Of a stretch of 64,000 nt of DNA, positions 39,001 through 54,000 are shown piece by piece. Under the pieces are notes generated by a model. The model made no database searches, had not been told where the DNA came from, and saw only the letters and a list, made by a program, of their open reading frames with translations. Position numbers and translations under genes: made by a program. Source of the stretch: Owenia fusiformis (taxonomy: Eukaryota > Annelida > Polychaeta > Sabellida > Oweniidae); NCBI GenBank assembly GCA_903813345.2, contig CAIIXF020000005.1, positions 10,607,375-10,671,374 on the forward strand, written 5' to 3'. Numbering within the stretch: the stretch's first letter is position 1; each line of letters begins with the position of its first letter.

Positions 39001-42000
39001 GAAATCAGAGTAAATGTATTGCTAGAGAAAATTGGGCCTGTAATTCAAATATCATCAAATAGATGGAAAGGAGGAGGGAAATTAGCGCAACAGATTTTGG
39101 AAAGTCATATGTTGGATTTTGGCCATTTTCTGAGGATTTAAACAATTGCATATGTTAGGCCAAATGCATTACCTCCAGGAAAATCACTTCTAGAGATGAT
39201 AAAATAATTTTGACTTTGAGACAGGGTAGATGCAAACAACCCACCCACATGTTTTTTCTGAAATGTTTTCCTAATTTTCGACCCCTTCCATCCCTGCTTT
39301 TTTAATTTTTCTTGCATCAATATGTTGCATTTTGACACATAGTTAACCACTTTAAAGGAATTAGTGATTAGTTCAGGGGTTTTAAAGATACCCATTATGG
39401 GTGACCAAACTTAGCTGAAAGCAATGATTTTTCCTATGGGAAAATAACATGGGAAATATTGTTTTCCACTTTATCTAAAAGGAATCATTTATTCCTTTTA
39501 AGGGATTAACGGTGTATCAAAACGCAACATATTGATGCAAGAAAAATTAAAAAAGCAAGGATGGAAGGGGTTGAAAATCAGGAAAACATTTCAGAAAAAA
39601 CATGTGGGTGGGTTGTTTGCATCTACCCTGTCTCAAAGTCGATATTATTTTATCATCTCTAGAAGTGATTTTCCTGGAGGTAATGCATTTGCCTAACATA
39701 TGCACCTGTTTAAATACCCAGGAAATGGCCAAAATCAAACATATGACTGTCCAAAATCTGTTGCGCTAACTTCCCTCCTCCTTTGTATTCTGAATGGTTC
39801 AATACGTAAATCTCAAAAAGTTTCATTAAAAATGAGACTTTATTGAGATTTCAAAGCTATATGACAAAACCTCTATTGTGTATATCTCTAGCTTAATAAT
39901 ATATTGGAATACATTTTATAAAATACATGTAATAACATATTAGAGTTGAATAGAATAACTTGTAAAAAATTACAATTATTAATGAAAATTTACCTGTACT
40001 TCATCCAGTTCAAAATCTGGAGGAATTTTAGAGAGAATATCACAGGCGAGCTCTTCAATTATTTCCTGAGAGGATTTACCTCCTCCTGATGTCTGCAAGA
40101 GAACACATTCCATTTTTTAATATTTAATATATACAAACTTTCTCTTCTCAAGGAACAATATTGATTTACACAACATATAATAAAGCAGAAATGAAGAAAA
40201 GAAAATTGAAACATTTAAAGTGAAAATAGTTTCTCCATCTTATGAGAAAAAACGTTAGAAATCAGAAATAATGTGAAGAGAAAGAATAAAAAAATATTGT
40301 CCAAAGATAAATATTATAAGTTTTTTTTACATGTAAATGTACTGGTATATGGAAATAATGTCTTATTAAAATTGTTCACTCTTATAAATTAAAGGAATAC
40401 ATTCTTGTCAAGGCTTTCAGATGGATTAATGATCACGAACAAAGTGAACTAAATCCAATCAAAAATTTAAACAAGCTCAGAAGAACAGTGGAAAACAACA
40501 AGAAATCACATGAAGAAAATTTGCAAGTCATCATGAAAGATGACATACTTGCTTTTCTTCATAGATTTTTCCTGAAAGAATTCTATTAATGATAATCACA
40601 AACAAATACATGTATTTGGAAAGTAGGGCATATGTTAGAATACATGAAAAGGTTTTACATATTCACTGTAATGTGATGCAAAACTGCTCAAAACACACAT
40701 GATTAAATTGTGCATTCCTTATTCACTTTAAATGCCATCTCTTATTTTTCAAAGCCAAGAGATGTAAAAATGTAATTTTATCTCTAATTTTTCAAAGCAA
40801 TAAATATTATTTGCAATTTTATCTCTTATTTTTCAAAGCCAAGAGATGTAAAAATGTAATTTTATCACTAATTTTTCAAAGCAAATATTATTTGATATTT
40901 TATCTCTTATTTTTCAAAGCCAAGAGCTGTGAAAAATGTAATTTTATAATCTTATCTCTTATTTTGCAAAGCCAATATTATTTGCAATTTTATTTCTTTT
41001 TTCAAAGCAAAGAGATGTCAAAATGCAATTTATCCAAATTATCAAAAGCTAGCAGATGAGAAAAAAAACTCATTGATTCTTTTTAAGCAAAATGCATTAA
41101 TCACTTAAACATAGACATATGAGTAATTGTCAATATTATATCACAGAAGCTAAAAAATAAATGTCAATTTTATTTTTATTTTCAAAGCCAACAGATACAT
41201 GTGAAAATAAAAAACTCCTGACTCAAAAGTGGAATCAAGTAAAAAATTGCAAGATTTAAAAAAATGTGTACACACTGCACAAAGTGTAGAATTAAAAAGT
41301 GCTGAAAATAAAATTGATATATTTTCCAATTTAGATAAATGTCTGTAAATTAGTTTTTTCTAAATTGAAAAATATTATGCTGCAGAGTTGTCACTTAGCC
41401 TAACCGCATTGTCCTAAAAATAAAGCGATAATATTCAATGAATTATGGGAGCCAGTTGAACTAAGATGGTACATGTATTACTATACTTGAACTCTGATCT
41501 TCTACAGCACTGTAGATAGGCGCTTCACCCATTTGAGATTTTGAATACAAGTCAGCACCTTCTTGAACACCCAATTGCACCCAGTCAATATACAACAGCA
41601 ATTCCCCAGCGTAGCAAAGACCACTTAGCAAATCTGGCAAAATCTACATCCTTGACACTCATTTTAAGTTTTCAAAAATTAAATTTTTAAATGAAAAATG
41701 GTGGCCATTTTGAATTTAGCAGCCATCTTGAAACTCCTTTCTTGAGCGTACATGATAAAAATCAAAATAACTTCACCATCGATGATATCGAAGAACATTT
41801 ACACATGAAATAGTGAACTTGTTATCGCATTAAATACATGTGGAATATCGGAACTTGTGAAAAATATGCATGAAAAATTCAAGATGTATAATAGTACAAT
41901 TGTGAATTTTACAGTATCAACCTCATGGATGAAAACAGATATAGTATGTAAAATAATATTTTAAAAATATTTTATTCTATTGAGGTGAATACCTGTGCAT

Positions 42001-45000
42001 CTTTCTGCTCTTTCACTTATGTTCCATGAAGCCCATATGGCTAGCAGAATAGCATCTTATGATATCACAGGTATTCAAAAAATAGAATGAAATAATTGTT
42101 TTATTATATCACTGTCAAGTTTTCCACCTTCACAATATTATTATTAATTAAAGTGTTTAAACATTGATGAATACATTTATATAGGTTTGATGTTGAAATC
42201 AGCCATGAGTATAATATTGACCTACAATGTACACTGAATAAGAAATAAATATATTTGAAAACTTCCGGCAGCAGCAAATACCACTAGCCTTAGCTATTCA
42301 ACACTTTTCTCAGGGTTCTCGCTAGGCTTTTAGACTCCGGAATCTAATGTCTTAAAACCCTCTTGCTCCAGAGTCTAATAGCTTTTCCGGATTCTAAAGT
42401 GTTTTTTCCGGAGTCTAATATTACATTTTTGTCACATTATATGCGGTAAAACTCCGCGATACCGCGAAAAAAGTAGTCACAATACCGCTAAAAATCCGGG
42501 GTCTAAAAATTTCCTGGTGAGAACCCTGTTTCTAATTCCATAAGCATGGCCATTGAATATGACCTGATAAATTTTGAAGTTTTTAGGCTACTTGTCCAAT
42601 TATACGATTAAAAACTTGATATTGATATAATAATCTGTAATAATTCTTCAAATATGTTTTTCCTAAAGGCTAAGGGATGAAAATATCAATGGGAAATTCG
42701 AGAATGGTTTCTTATTCATTTAATCTATATGGTGTTATTCTATCATGATTCTCATAGTTTATTCATTATGAACAATTGAATCATGGGAAGTCCACATCTG
42801 ATTTTGGTAAGGTGCCGTAGTAACAGATTACTAAGTTAAACTCATTGCTGACCTACCCCGATATATTTCGTCTATGATGTCATAATCATATGTGACCAAG
42901 GTGCTGTCCAGTAATTGTCACATAATCTGTACCAGTTATTTTACCAAATATTCTAGTGGTCACTAGGGGAACCTGGTAGGGTGCATTTGAAATATTTTGT
43001 CATTGGCTTCACAAATGACAAATAACTTAGCGCATAGGGTGTTGATACAGTCTATTTTATGCTAATGTGAAAACATGCAATTTTCCATCAAAATTGCCAG
43101 TCACCAACAGAAAACCTCCAAAACTAGCTTTGGCCAACAATGAGTTAAAATAAATCATGTGAATTTTGTGACATAAAATGGCATACTCTAGCACCTTACC
43201 AACAAAATCAGAAATTGGCATGCTTGGTGAATGACACAATACTGTACATGTATTGTAGCTATATCATCAAGTAAATATATTCTAACTAAATATATTATGC
43301 TACTTGTAATTAGACATAATATATCACAGGTTTAACTCAGGTTTATAAATACAGTAAATTAATTACCACTTTAGGCACCTAAAATAAAGCAGGATATAAT
43401 ACCATTAAAAACCAATAATAAACACTTATTCTTCAAATCAATTTGGATTCAAAGACACCATATAAGAATTTGAACTCATCAATTTGACACCAAACTTCAT
43501 ATATCCTCACTAGTGCATGCAACAAATACAAAAATTTAATCGAAAATTCTAAAAAAAATAATAATCAATCCCTCTACAACATGCACTAGACATGTATGTA
43601 TATGGACAAAATAATTTGACTAAATGATACACAAATACAGAACAATAATCAACTGATATGAGCAGTACCTGTCTTGGAAGAGTCAGCAGAATGCCATCAA
43701 ATAATGTGTTAGTCTCCTGTTGGTCTTTGGATATATCAGCATTCTCATGGAGGCCAAACACCTAAAAGAAGTTTTTTTTATTTTTTGTTCCTCAAGAAAC
43801 CTACATGTACTTTTTTTTGTATTTAGGTAAGGCATTTCTGTATTTTTTTTTCAAAAAGCATTTTCTGTTCTTTTAATTTATTTCTGGTTTTTTGTGACTG
43901 TATATTTTTTGATAACAAGTTGTCTGTCATTACATTTTGTATAATTCTAGTAACTAAAAGAGAGAAGAATTACTGATGAATATATGATAAGCTGTAAATT
44001 ATCTTTTTTTTCTTTTCGTATTAGTTTTACCTCTGGATGGGGAATAAGTGGAAGACTCCTTATATAAGCAATATAATCATCATAAGACCCCTTAGCAGGT
44101 GCGTAATATAACCCACTCTGCGAAAACTTGTAGTTAGGGTCGTTAATAACGTCAATATGGTAGAATATGTTGAGAATGCTCATGATGAGCCGTCTGTCTC
44201 GTTCATCTGTTACACGACCCCCATAGTTGCATTCACCAGTCAGGTAGGCCAATGCCTCGATAGGGGGATCTTCATAGTCATTGTTGAACATCTACAATTA
44301 TAGAGCATGCATTTATTAAATGCCTTGTAGTATAGTAAAAAATATTAGAGATTACAAGAATGAAATGTGAGTATCGGTAAAAAAAATCCTCCAAGGAATT
44401 TTTTCTGAATATACAGTTATATTATGATTTGTACCAAACACCTTATCATTGGGCAAACAATAAAAAATAAAATTTGACACTAACCACTAATTGTCTGACA
44501 CTTATTCTGAGATCTGACTCGTTGAACTCATAGGGAATGTTCCATCCAAGGGGTCCAAACTTGCGCCTTTCTTGCACCAGAGCATGGAAGAAACACAGCC
44601 CAAATAACATTTTCTCGAATACCTGAAACAGATATATAGCAGTCAGGTGCCATTTCACATTCATGTTAAAAAGATGAGTTTCATTAGAACTTCCCTTTTC
44701 TGATATGTTGAAGTATATTGATAAATGAATTTTTTTTACCTAATCATCTGAACATATTGTGATTTAAAGTAAATTTTTTATGATTCTTGAATTTTGTGCC
44801 ATTTTCTGCTTTCTCATTATTGACTCCATGAGTCATGTTTATGTTACATTTCCCTGATATTGTCCTTTGAGCTTTAACACTATATGAAATACAAACAAAT
44901 GTAAAAGCAATACTTACTGCTGGTTTATTACAACTATTGAAAAATTCTGGATCTGATATCGGATCATTGAGGTAAGATCGCAAAAGGTTTGCTCGGAGTC

Positions 45001-48000
45001 CCTTTGGAGGCTCATTTGTCATCTTAATACCATTCTGTAGCACAGACACGGGAAAATCAGGAGATGGGTAACTCGTCAACCATAAACGGAAGGTTTCCTT
45101 CACACGACTGGGGTCAGTTATGACAGTCTCGCAGATGCGTTCAAGTTCACCAAGCCACGATGCTGCCAAATGGCAATTTTGTAGTACAACCCATGTCCCA
45201 TCTTCAATTGCCTGTAAAATAAACATTTGTTTATTTCCGAGGGTTGTCAACATTTTTTTGTGTTCTCAGTTTCTTCCAAAACAACACTACTTTTTCAAAT
45301 CAAATGGTATAGTACACTATACATGTAGTACACATGTATTTGTGTTATGCATGTATAAAGTATGCTTCATAACTGATTCTCTTCAGCTAAATAATCATCT
45401 AAAATGGAGCACCATTGAAGATTTTGGCTTGTAATTATAGTTCCGATTGATTAAAGAAGCAATGAGGGAAACTGATCATGGGATATATAGTAACATTTAC
45501 TAGAAGAACTATTATGTTTCCTTACGGATTCAATCATTTTCTCTGCAATGGGACCTTGGCCTTGTCCTAGAGAGATGGTCTGAAGTCTGTTACCTCCATA
45601 CCCTACAAGGAACAAACAATACATAAATTAAGGCACAAGCAACAGATACAAGAAGAAGCAACAGAAACAACGTTACAAGGAACATTTAATCTGAACAAAA
45701 GGGAACATTCTACATTATGCAAGAGAAAGGTGAATCATGATTTCAAATATTGATATTAAAATATGATTTTTATGCTAAAATGTTACGTGGATTAAAAAAA
45801 TTAATAACTGAACAATGAAATAAATCTGCTTTAATCTTGCATTAAAATATAATAACAACATTTGATATCCTCTTTAAAATTGAAGATAAATATATAAACT
45901 ACCGCCTAAAATAGAAAACCCAACCACCTTGGTTTAACAGAAAAGGGGCTCTCAGCTAACATGCATTGGGTTCTAAATAGTCTCTAGCGAGTAATCTCCA
46001 ACATACATATGAAGACTACAACAAAGGTTATACATATATCGTAGTTCATGCGTGTAAGAGTAGGATTATTCTATGGAGTGGATTTTCTAAAAAAATTCTC
46101 GAGGCATCCAATCATATTCTCAAGTTGTGACTTATTACATATTAACATGCAAAGATAATTTTAAGCTCATCATTTTCTCGTACATTACAGTCATTGATAC
46201 AAACCCCTGTATTAAAATAGTTCATGCAATATGAAAATACATGCATACACAACGAAAATATTACAATAACATTGAAATATGATGAAAATGAGAAGGTTAC
46301 AGTACAATATTGCACTGTACGATATATGCGTATAATACCACATTGCTAAATTCAACATAGGTATACACATAGACATTCAAATCCTAGACACTATCTGTTA
46401 CCTTTCTATCCACCAACTACATTTAAAGTAAAGAACTTAACCCAAATGTACAAATACTACCTGTAGAGGGGAGAAGGAGTGGGAAAACTGAAGATTTTTG
46501 TGCAACTACAATATGAGATCTCAAATGGTGCAATTCAAGAGCTACTACATTTAAGGAGATTGGCAGTAGGATATAATGTCAATGTGAAATGCAGGAGAAT
46601 GGAGGAAGAGACAATGGGACATAGCAACGTGCATAGGATTTTTCAATGTGCCATGCAAGGGGGAGGGGGGGGGGGTTGAAAATAGGATTTTTCAATGTGC
46701 AATACAGAGACAACTAAATATATAATCAATGTGAAAATTGAATACATCAATGTGCAATACAGTGCGGAGTAAACAATTTAATATATTTGCATGCTTGTTA
46801 AAACATAATGTCTAGTGGCCTATGTAAAGGTTTAAAGTTTACACCTATTAAAGAATGCAAAAATCAGGTGTTAGCAACTGCATGCAATTGGCTGCATACT
46901 TATAATAAAAATGTTTTAAGGTTGCATGCAATACAATGTTTAATAACAAGCAGGAGTCAATTTCTCCAAACACATTTAAGTTACAGATCAACAAATCACA
47001 TTTACCAAATGGTTTCATTAAACAAAAATCAACAAAAAAGGTGAATAAAAAAGATAAAAGTATGGAGTATTGGAATCAACAATTGAGACAACTGATTTAT
47101 GAATCTGTAACTTAAAAATGTTTTGAAAAATGAGCTCCAGGTTGGAAGAAGTATGGGACTCCATAGAAATGCGAGAAGGTAGAGGTACACTGGTTTTTTT
47201 TTGACTATACACATGCTAGGAAAAGTACAGGTGATGTATATGAGGTGATACCACAAAACTCATTTGTGACAAGACTCATTTGTGGTAAAGGAAATGTCAC
47301 ATACGGGCATACTTCTCGCTCATCATGTTCTGTTGTCCAACTACTTCCTGTAAGCGCCGCCATTGCACTTTACGTGGATCATCGATAATCTTTTGTATAA
47401 CCCCTTTTTTGAACAAATTTTAGATTAAATAAAGCATAAAACAAATCTTATTAAGCAAATTAAAAAGAATTAGGATGATGAATGAGAGCATTCAAAATAC
47501 AAGCTAGCAATATAGAATACAAAGCATAGATAATTCAACCAAACATATCATAATATTAAGCAACATTAATGGAAAAATAAAACAAATATTCCATTTAGTT
47601 GAGATGAATACATTAAACTTTCCCTTTATATGCTGTAATAAAAGTTAAAATATATTCACTGAGTATTGTCAAAAATAGAATGGAATATTTGTTTTATTAT
47701 TCATTGTTTTGTTTCACTTGAATAAACACGATCAGGCAATATATTGGATGGTATATAACATGGGATTTATAGTTGAAAACAAGTCTAAGACAAGTACTCC
47801 ATCCATCCAGGACTTTCTAATGGGGTACTCACAGTATATACATTTGACAATGAGGTTCTACATAGAGACTGCATGTTATCTTTTAAATCAATGTTTCATA
47901 AATGTGTTGTTACTATGGCAATGAGAGTGAGAAACTTTCCAATGATATATAATAAATATCAACATAATCAGGCTCATCATGTATTATCTAACTTTTTTAG

Positions 48001-51000
48001 GTATGATGTGATGCATTGTCAAAACTTATTTTGATGGAAATTGATGCTTTGCCAACTTGACCCTTGCAAACAGTTTCACTGAAAATATGTTATTTTAGTG
48101 ATTTTGTATCTTGAAGGTGATTTCGTAGAACATATTTTGCAATGTGTGAAAAGAATTTAAGCCCAAGATTTGATGCATTGTGGCTGATTCATTCCACTCA
48201 GGCATTATTTCCTAAACTTCACACTCAATGTTGCGCATCTCATGCAAAGGTTGAAATAACACCTTTTTGAGGAATGGTTCAGTCCACATTGCACTAAGTC
48301 CAGGGCTTAAATCCTTAAATGACAACAGGGTGACAAATACAATTGAACCATGAAACTTATGTTTGGTAACTGAAACACATTCACTGTCACGGGAAATAAT
48401 AAAGCAATGCTAACTATGGGACAACTAATAAATATATATAGATTTATTTCATTTTTAACGTAATGATGTAACTAATGGTATTTCTAATGCTCAACTATGC
48501 TTCTATATGTCTATACCTGATGGTGGCTCAACTGTAAAATGTAGAAAAATGGTGAGACTGTTATGTTTATTAATGAAATCACAGCAAACATATTTTAAAC
48601 TTTCAGGCTATAGAAACCTGAATCAGGCTCAAGATTGCTTGAAATAAGAAAATATGTGCACATGCTGAAAACATTACCACACAAGCAAAATATACAGGAA
48701 ATGTCCTAGTTATATGTTTGCGATGCAGCAACAAGATAAAATACGATGCATCTTGTTCAAACATTTAAATCAAGACAGGTTTTGTATATTCCCAAACCAT
48801 GTTAGCAAATTATAAAATAAATGGTGAAATATCAAAAATGCCAAACATTAATAACAAATAAAGCCAATCCACAATATTAAAATGTAATGTATTAAGTGCA
48901 AATCAAATTATATCATCTATTAATTAAAACGCGGCAAACACAATTTTAAAATTACCTTTTTCTTCCGCAAACTTATACAACCCTGCCATTGGATCTGCTC
49001 CAGGGGAGAGCACGAAAATCAGGGGTGAAAAATAATGCGAATCGCTGTAACTTAGAGAAAGGTCAAAAGTTGGCGGCTCAATGTATTTCTGTCCGATGTG
49101 CTCCACGATAAAAGTCTGTACTGCTGGCACCATCTATACAGAGAATAAAAGAACCCTTGTAAGATATAATAACAACAATGAATAAGAATGAACATAATCT
49201 TTTTACAATAACTATTTACAGTTAAAATCTTAAAAACGTTACTTTTCCCACAGGTTACAGATCCTTTAAAGAACTGGATACTTATTTGGGTCTATTGTAG
49301 GTAGGAAAAACATTTTTCCCATACTAATATCTCACTTACTTTATCAGGTCTCAGACAGCGTAGGGTGATCAGAGTTTCTATACGATTCAACTTCTCTTTC
49401 CAAGGTTGCGGAAGACTCTCTTCTTCAGGTTTCAGTGAGTCATAAATCTCCTTCCATTCGTGAATCTAATAATACAAAATCTGGTTGATTCTGGTGTTTT
49501 TTAAGTTACAGTATGAATCGAGGATGAGAAAAATCTGGTTGAATCTGATTGTTTTTTAAGTTATATTCATATATCAAATTTCTGAAACATGACAATTCTG
49601 ACATGCTTCCATACAGACATCTAAACTTGCAGATTTTTTTACTCTATTTTCTAAATGTGGAATCTACTATACCATGACCCATTCCTGAACTGATAAACAG
49701 TGCTATAAAAATCTACTCATTCCTTGGATGATATTTCTGGTCAGTTGGGCTACGCAATGAACAAGACCCCATCTAATGATAATGATATAATATAACTCAC
49801 ATGCTATAATTCACAAAACAAGCCAGTATGGTTGATACATGTAATTAGACGTAAAGGAAAACCTAAAATGGATACATTAAGTACATTTGAAAATGAGAAA
49901 TTTTACCAGTAAATTTTCTATTAATTACAATACAAACCTATTCCATGACATATGCTTACTCCCCTTATTTGGAGTAATTGGCAAGTCTAAAAAACACCCC
50001 TTTATAAAAAAGTGGACTGGCCCAAGTGGCCAATATCGATCCCCAACTCATTATGTATTCATATTTAATACGCTAAAAAAATAATAAATAACCTCCATTT
50101 TCCCAAAGGCGGGGAGGCTGGGTGGGCCTCTGGTCATGGAATAGGTTTGTATTGTAATTAATAGAAAATTTACTGGTAAAATTTCTCAATTACATACAAT
50201 CCAACCTATTCCATGACATATGCTGAATAAAAAGTTAAGGAGGTGGGGACCTCGTTACTAAAAGTACAAAAGAACTATATTACCATCCTAATGAGATGTC
50301 ACCCAAAGAATAGTACATGTACCATTACCCCCATCTGCTAGTTGGATCCAAGACGGAGGCTGTTACATGTCCAACTGGAGACTGTTATGTCCTATCAGAG
50401 TGAGCAGTCTTAGCCATTTAAGGGTAATGACCAACTCCTATGAATAGAGACTGGTTAACCAAGAAAGGGCCGTTTAAACCAAACGAGGTAACCGTTGCAG
50501 TTCTGCAAGGGTCCAGGTCACAAGCTAGTTGAGTTGAACCCTTCTGCAAAACAGTCGAGGCCAAGCTTCCCACGTGAATCCATCTGCAGATATATAGTGA
50601 GTGAAGAACACTTACGTCTAAAAGTTGCAGAGAGTGCCAGCTAGTACCACCGGGCCCAGCTTGTGCATGCCTTTCTCCATTACTGTCACATCTCTGAGGT
50701 AGTAACTTGTGAAGGTGTTGTGGGATGCCCATGAACAGGTCTTGAAGAGTGCTGTTAATGAGGCATTGGCTTGTAGAGCTAGTGAGGAAGATATGGCTCT
50801 TGTCTCGTGTGGTCGTATCTTCCCTTGTAACTTGCTTTCTTCTGAGGCATTCTTGTAGACATAGTTCAACAGTTGTTTCACCCAACTAGAGAGAGTGTTA
50901 GGGTGTACATCAGAACTGCATCCTTTCTTGAAGGGGATGAAAAGTCTATTCCTGACTCCTCTGATAGGAACTGTGGCTTGAAGATAATATCTTAGGGCCC

Positions 51001-54000
51001 TCACAGGACATAAGAATTTATCTGGCGTTTCATTTCCAACGAAATTAGCTAGAGCCTTGATAGTGATTGGTTGGAATCTGGACTGTCCTTCTGCGCAATT
51101 CAATGATTTCGGCAGGAAACCAACAAAAGGGAAAAGTACCGCTTCCAAGTTGTTTCTAGTCCATTGTATACGCCTAATGTCTATGGCATGGATGTCAGAA
51201 CGTCTTTTCCCTGAAGCTAACAGTAGAAGGAAAAGTGTCTTCCACGATACGTGTTTGAGATCAGCTGTAGACATTGGTTCGAAGGGAGGTTTGGTTAACT
51301 CGTGTAGTACAAACACTAGGTCCCACTTAGGCATCAGATCTTTAGGCTGAGCATCTTCTAATTTGAAAGAATGGATCAGATCAGAGATTTCTTGAGTCGA
51401 CGAGAGTGATGTGCCACTTGAATGTTGAAGGACTTGATTGATGACAGTTCTATAACCTTCAATGGTACTCACTGTTAACTTCTTTACTGAATGAAGATAA
51501 AGTAAGAAGTCAGCTATTTCTGGAACAGAGACTGTGCAGGGATCCAGATTCCTCTCAGAACACCAAATAGAGAACTTCTTCCATTTGGCATCATAGACTC
51601 TGTTGGTGGAAGGTCTTCTAGCATCTGATGCGATTCTTTTTGACACTTGTGTTGAAAAACCCTTCTGAGTGAGAGATTTCGTGAGAGTTTGCAAGCGTGA
51701 AGATGGAAAAGTTCTGGATTTTGATGGAAGATCTGACTTCTTGGCATTTTGAGAAGTTTCTCCAATGGGGGGATTTCCCTTGGATAGTCCACTAGAAGAT
51801 CCAATAGTTCTGGGAACCACGGCTGATTCTGCCATTTTGGAAGGATTGCTAGAGCTAAACAGTCGTGATCCTTTATCTTTTGTAGAACTAATCCTATCAC
51901 TGGCGTGGGGGGATAGATGTACAGATGAAGATTTTGCCAGCTTAGGGATAGAGCGTCTGTTGCCCAAGCTGCTTGATCTTGTATTGGTGAGACATACACT
52001 GGTAGTTGGTTGTTGTAGCATGTCGCCATCATGTCTAGATTTGGAGTTCCCCATATCTTGAACATCTGTTTGACAACTGCTGGATGTAAGGACCATTCTG
52101 TCGCAACTATCTGATTTCCCCGGCTCAACAGATCTGCTCTTCGATTCAGTCGACCTGGCACATGTCTTGCGCGAAGACGGACTTGATGTAAATCGGCCCA
52201 TAACCATATCTGTCGAGATAACTCTGTCAGTTTTGCTGACTGTGTTCCCCCTTGTTTGTTGAGGTAGGTTGTCGCAGTTGTGTTGTCTGCACAAATTAAC
52301 ACCATCTTTCCTTGGAGGTGAGTCTGAAAGTGTTGAAGGGCTTTCTGTATGGCTTTTAGTTCCAGCCAGTTTATGTGGTTGTTGGATTCTGATTGGGACC
52401 AGTTTCCACAGCACTCTTTCGATATGTTCAGATCCATGTGAGCTCCCCACATCGCTGTTGAAGCATCTGTGAATATTGTCACTTCTGGTGAAAATGGAGC
52501 TAAAGTCATCCCTTTCTCCAGATGCTGGCCTTGATTCCACCACAACAGGTCCAATCTTGCAGTACGATCTACTGTTATCATCTTGTCCAATGGATCTCTG
52601 AGTTGAGACCAATTCTGAGACAGGCATTGTTGGAGGAACCTCATGTGTAATCTCCCCAGTGGGACTTGTTTCTCTGCTGATGCCAGTAATCCCAGAAGAG
52701 ACATCCACTGCTTGGCTGTTGCTCGACTTTCTGTGAGGAACCAGTCTGTTAGGTGTAGAATTTTGTCTATTCTGTCCTGGGGGGGATAGGACATCCCTAG
52801 ATGAAGGTCCCACCGTACACCTACATAGTCGAAGATCTGCAACGGAATCAACTGCGATTTCTTGTGATTGATGATGAAGCCAAGATTTTCCGTCACCGTC
52901 ATCACAATCCGTAGGTGATCTGAGACTTCCTGTGGCGATGCTCCTCGGATTAACCAATCGTCTAAATACCGGTGGAGTTTTATCCCGAGCTTGTGGAAGA
53001 ATGAGGCTAGGGGTTCCAGGATCTTGGTGAATATCATCGGTGCTGTTGCCAGACCGAAAGGCAGTACTCGAAATTGCAGAATTTTCCCGTTGACGACAAA
53101 ACGGAGATACTTCCGGAAGTTCTCTTTCATCATTATATGAAGATAAGCATCCCGAAGGTCCAAGGATACTGCCCATTCGCCTTGTTGGAAGGAGGTCATG
53201 TACTGCTGTACTGTTTCCATTTTGAATTTGGGAACTATTAAGACTTGATTTAAAGTTCTCAAATTGATGACGGGTCTGTCTTCTCCATTCTTCTTCTTGA
53301 CCAAGAATAGATTGCTGTAAAACCCTGGAGAATGTCTGTTTAGAACTTCTTCTACAGCATTCTTTTGCAGAAGGTCCTCTACCACTCTGCTGAAACGAGC
53401 TGCTTTGCTCGATGTTGAAGACTCGAACTGGTTTGGTTCGGTGCATAACGTCACAGTTGAATTCATCTGTGGGATGTATCCTACCTGGATCATCTTCAGT
53501 ATAAACGGATCTTCCGTTAACAGCTTCCAATTCGGAAGGAAAAACATCAATCTTCCCCCTACAGGTCCTGGAAATGGAGGAATTGTGAAGACTGGGATCA
53601 TAGAATGGTCACTTCTTGGAGAATCTGTTGTCTTTGTTGAAGTGCTTACCACCTTTATTGTCGTATTTCTTCTTGGAATCACGAAAATCTGACTTGGATT
53701 TGTCTTGTGATTTGGACCAATCTTTGTTAGAAGATTTCTTCCTGTAGTCAGACCTGGATTGGCGTTGGGACCTGTCTTTGTCTTTACTAGATCTAGAACT
53801 GGACTGGGCCAAGGTAACTAGTGCTTGGTTTGTCAGATTTGAGGAGGCTGAGTCAACCAAATCTTTAAGTTGTGACTCTGGATACAAAGTAGTAGATGTA
53901 TGCTCAACTGGTAGTACCCTCATAGATTCGCGGAAGCGTGTTGGTACTTGTTCTTGAATCAGATCACGTTGAAGTAATGCTGAGTTGGTGAGAGTCTTGA

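Larger units (their letters stand above)
40093..43668 (-). other. Dynein intron with repeats, no gene seen
   Basis: A 3.6-kb intron. It holds a Fe/T-rich tandem region at 40738-41060, a dispersed repeat around 41500-41770 related to 34345-34570, two MITE-like elements (41967, 42311), and no supported coding sequence. Confidence 0.6.
45603..48955 (-). other. Dynein intron, repeats and candidate cassette exon only
   Basis: A 3.35-kb intron. Beyond the candidate 99-bp exon and the MITE at 47577, it holds a G run near 46663-46675. Around 46620-46770 there are short repeats of AGGATTTTTCAATGTGC. No other gene is supported. Confidence 0.6.

Noticed and set aside
39138-39738. Two minus-strand open frames of 85 and 63 codons
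   Set aside because: They lie in the two arms of the near-palindrome. Resemblance between an arm and the opposite arm's reverse strand produces both.
44485-44490. Proximal GTGGTT donor for the dynein exon at 44485-44622
   Set aside because: It would drop one residue relative to the family; the GTTAGT site 3 bp on keeps the length, though both are possible.
50618-51350. Open frames opposite or overlapping the DIRS genes (for example plus 51057-51350, minus 50418-50885)
   Set aside because: Shadows of the recombinase and RT frames without family motifs.
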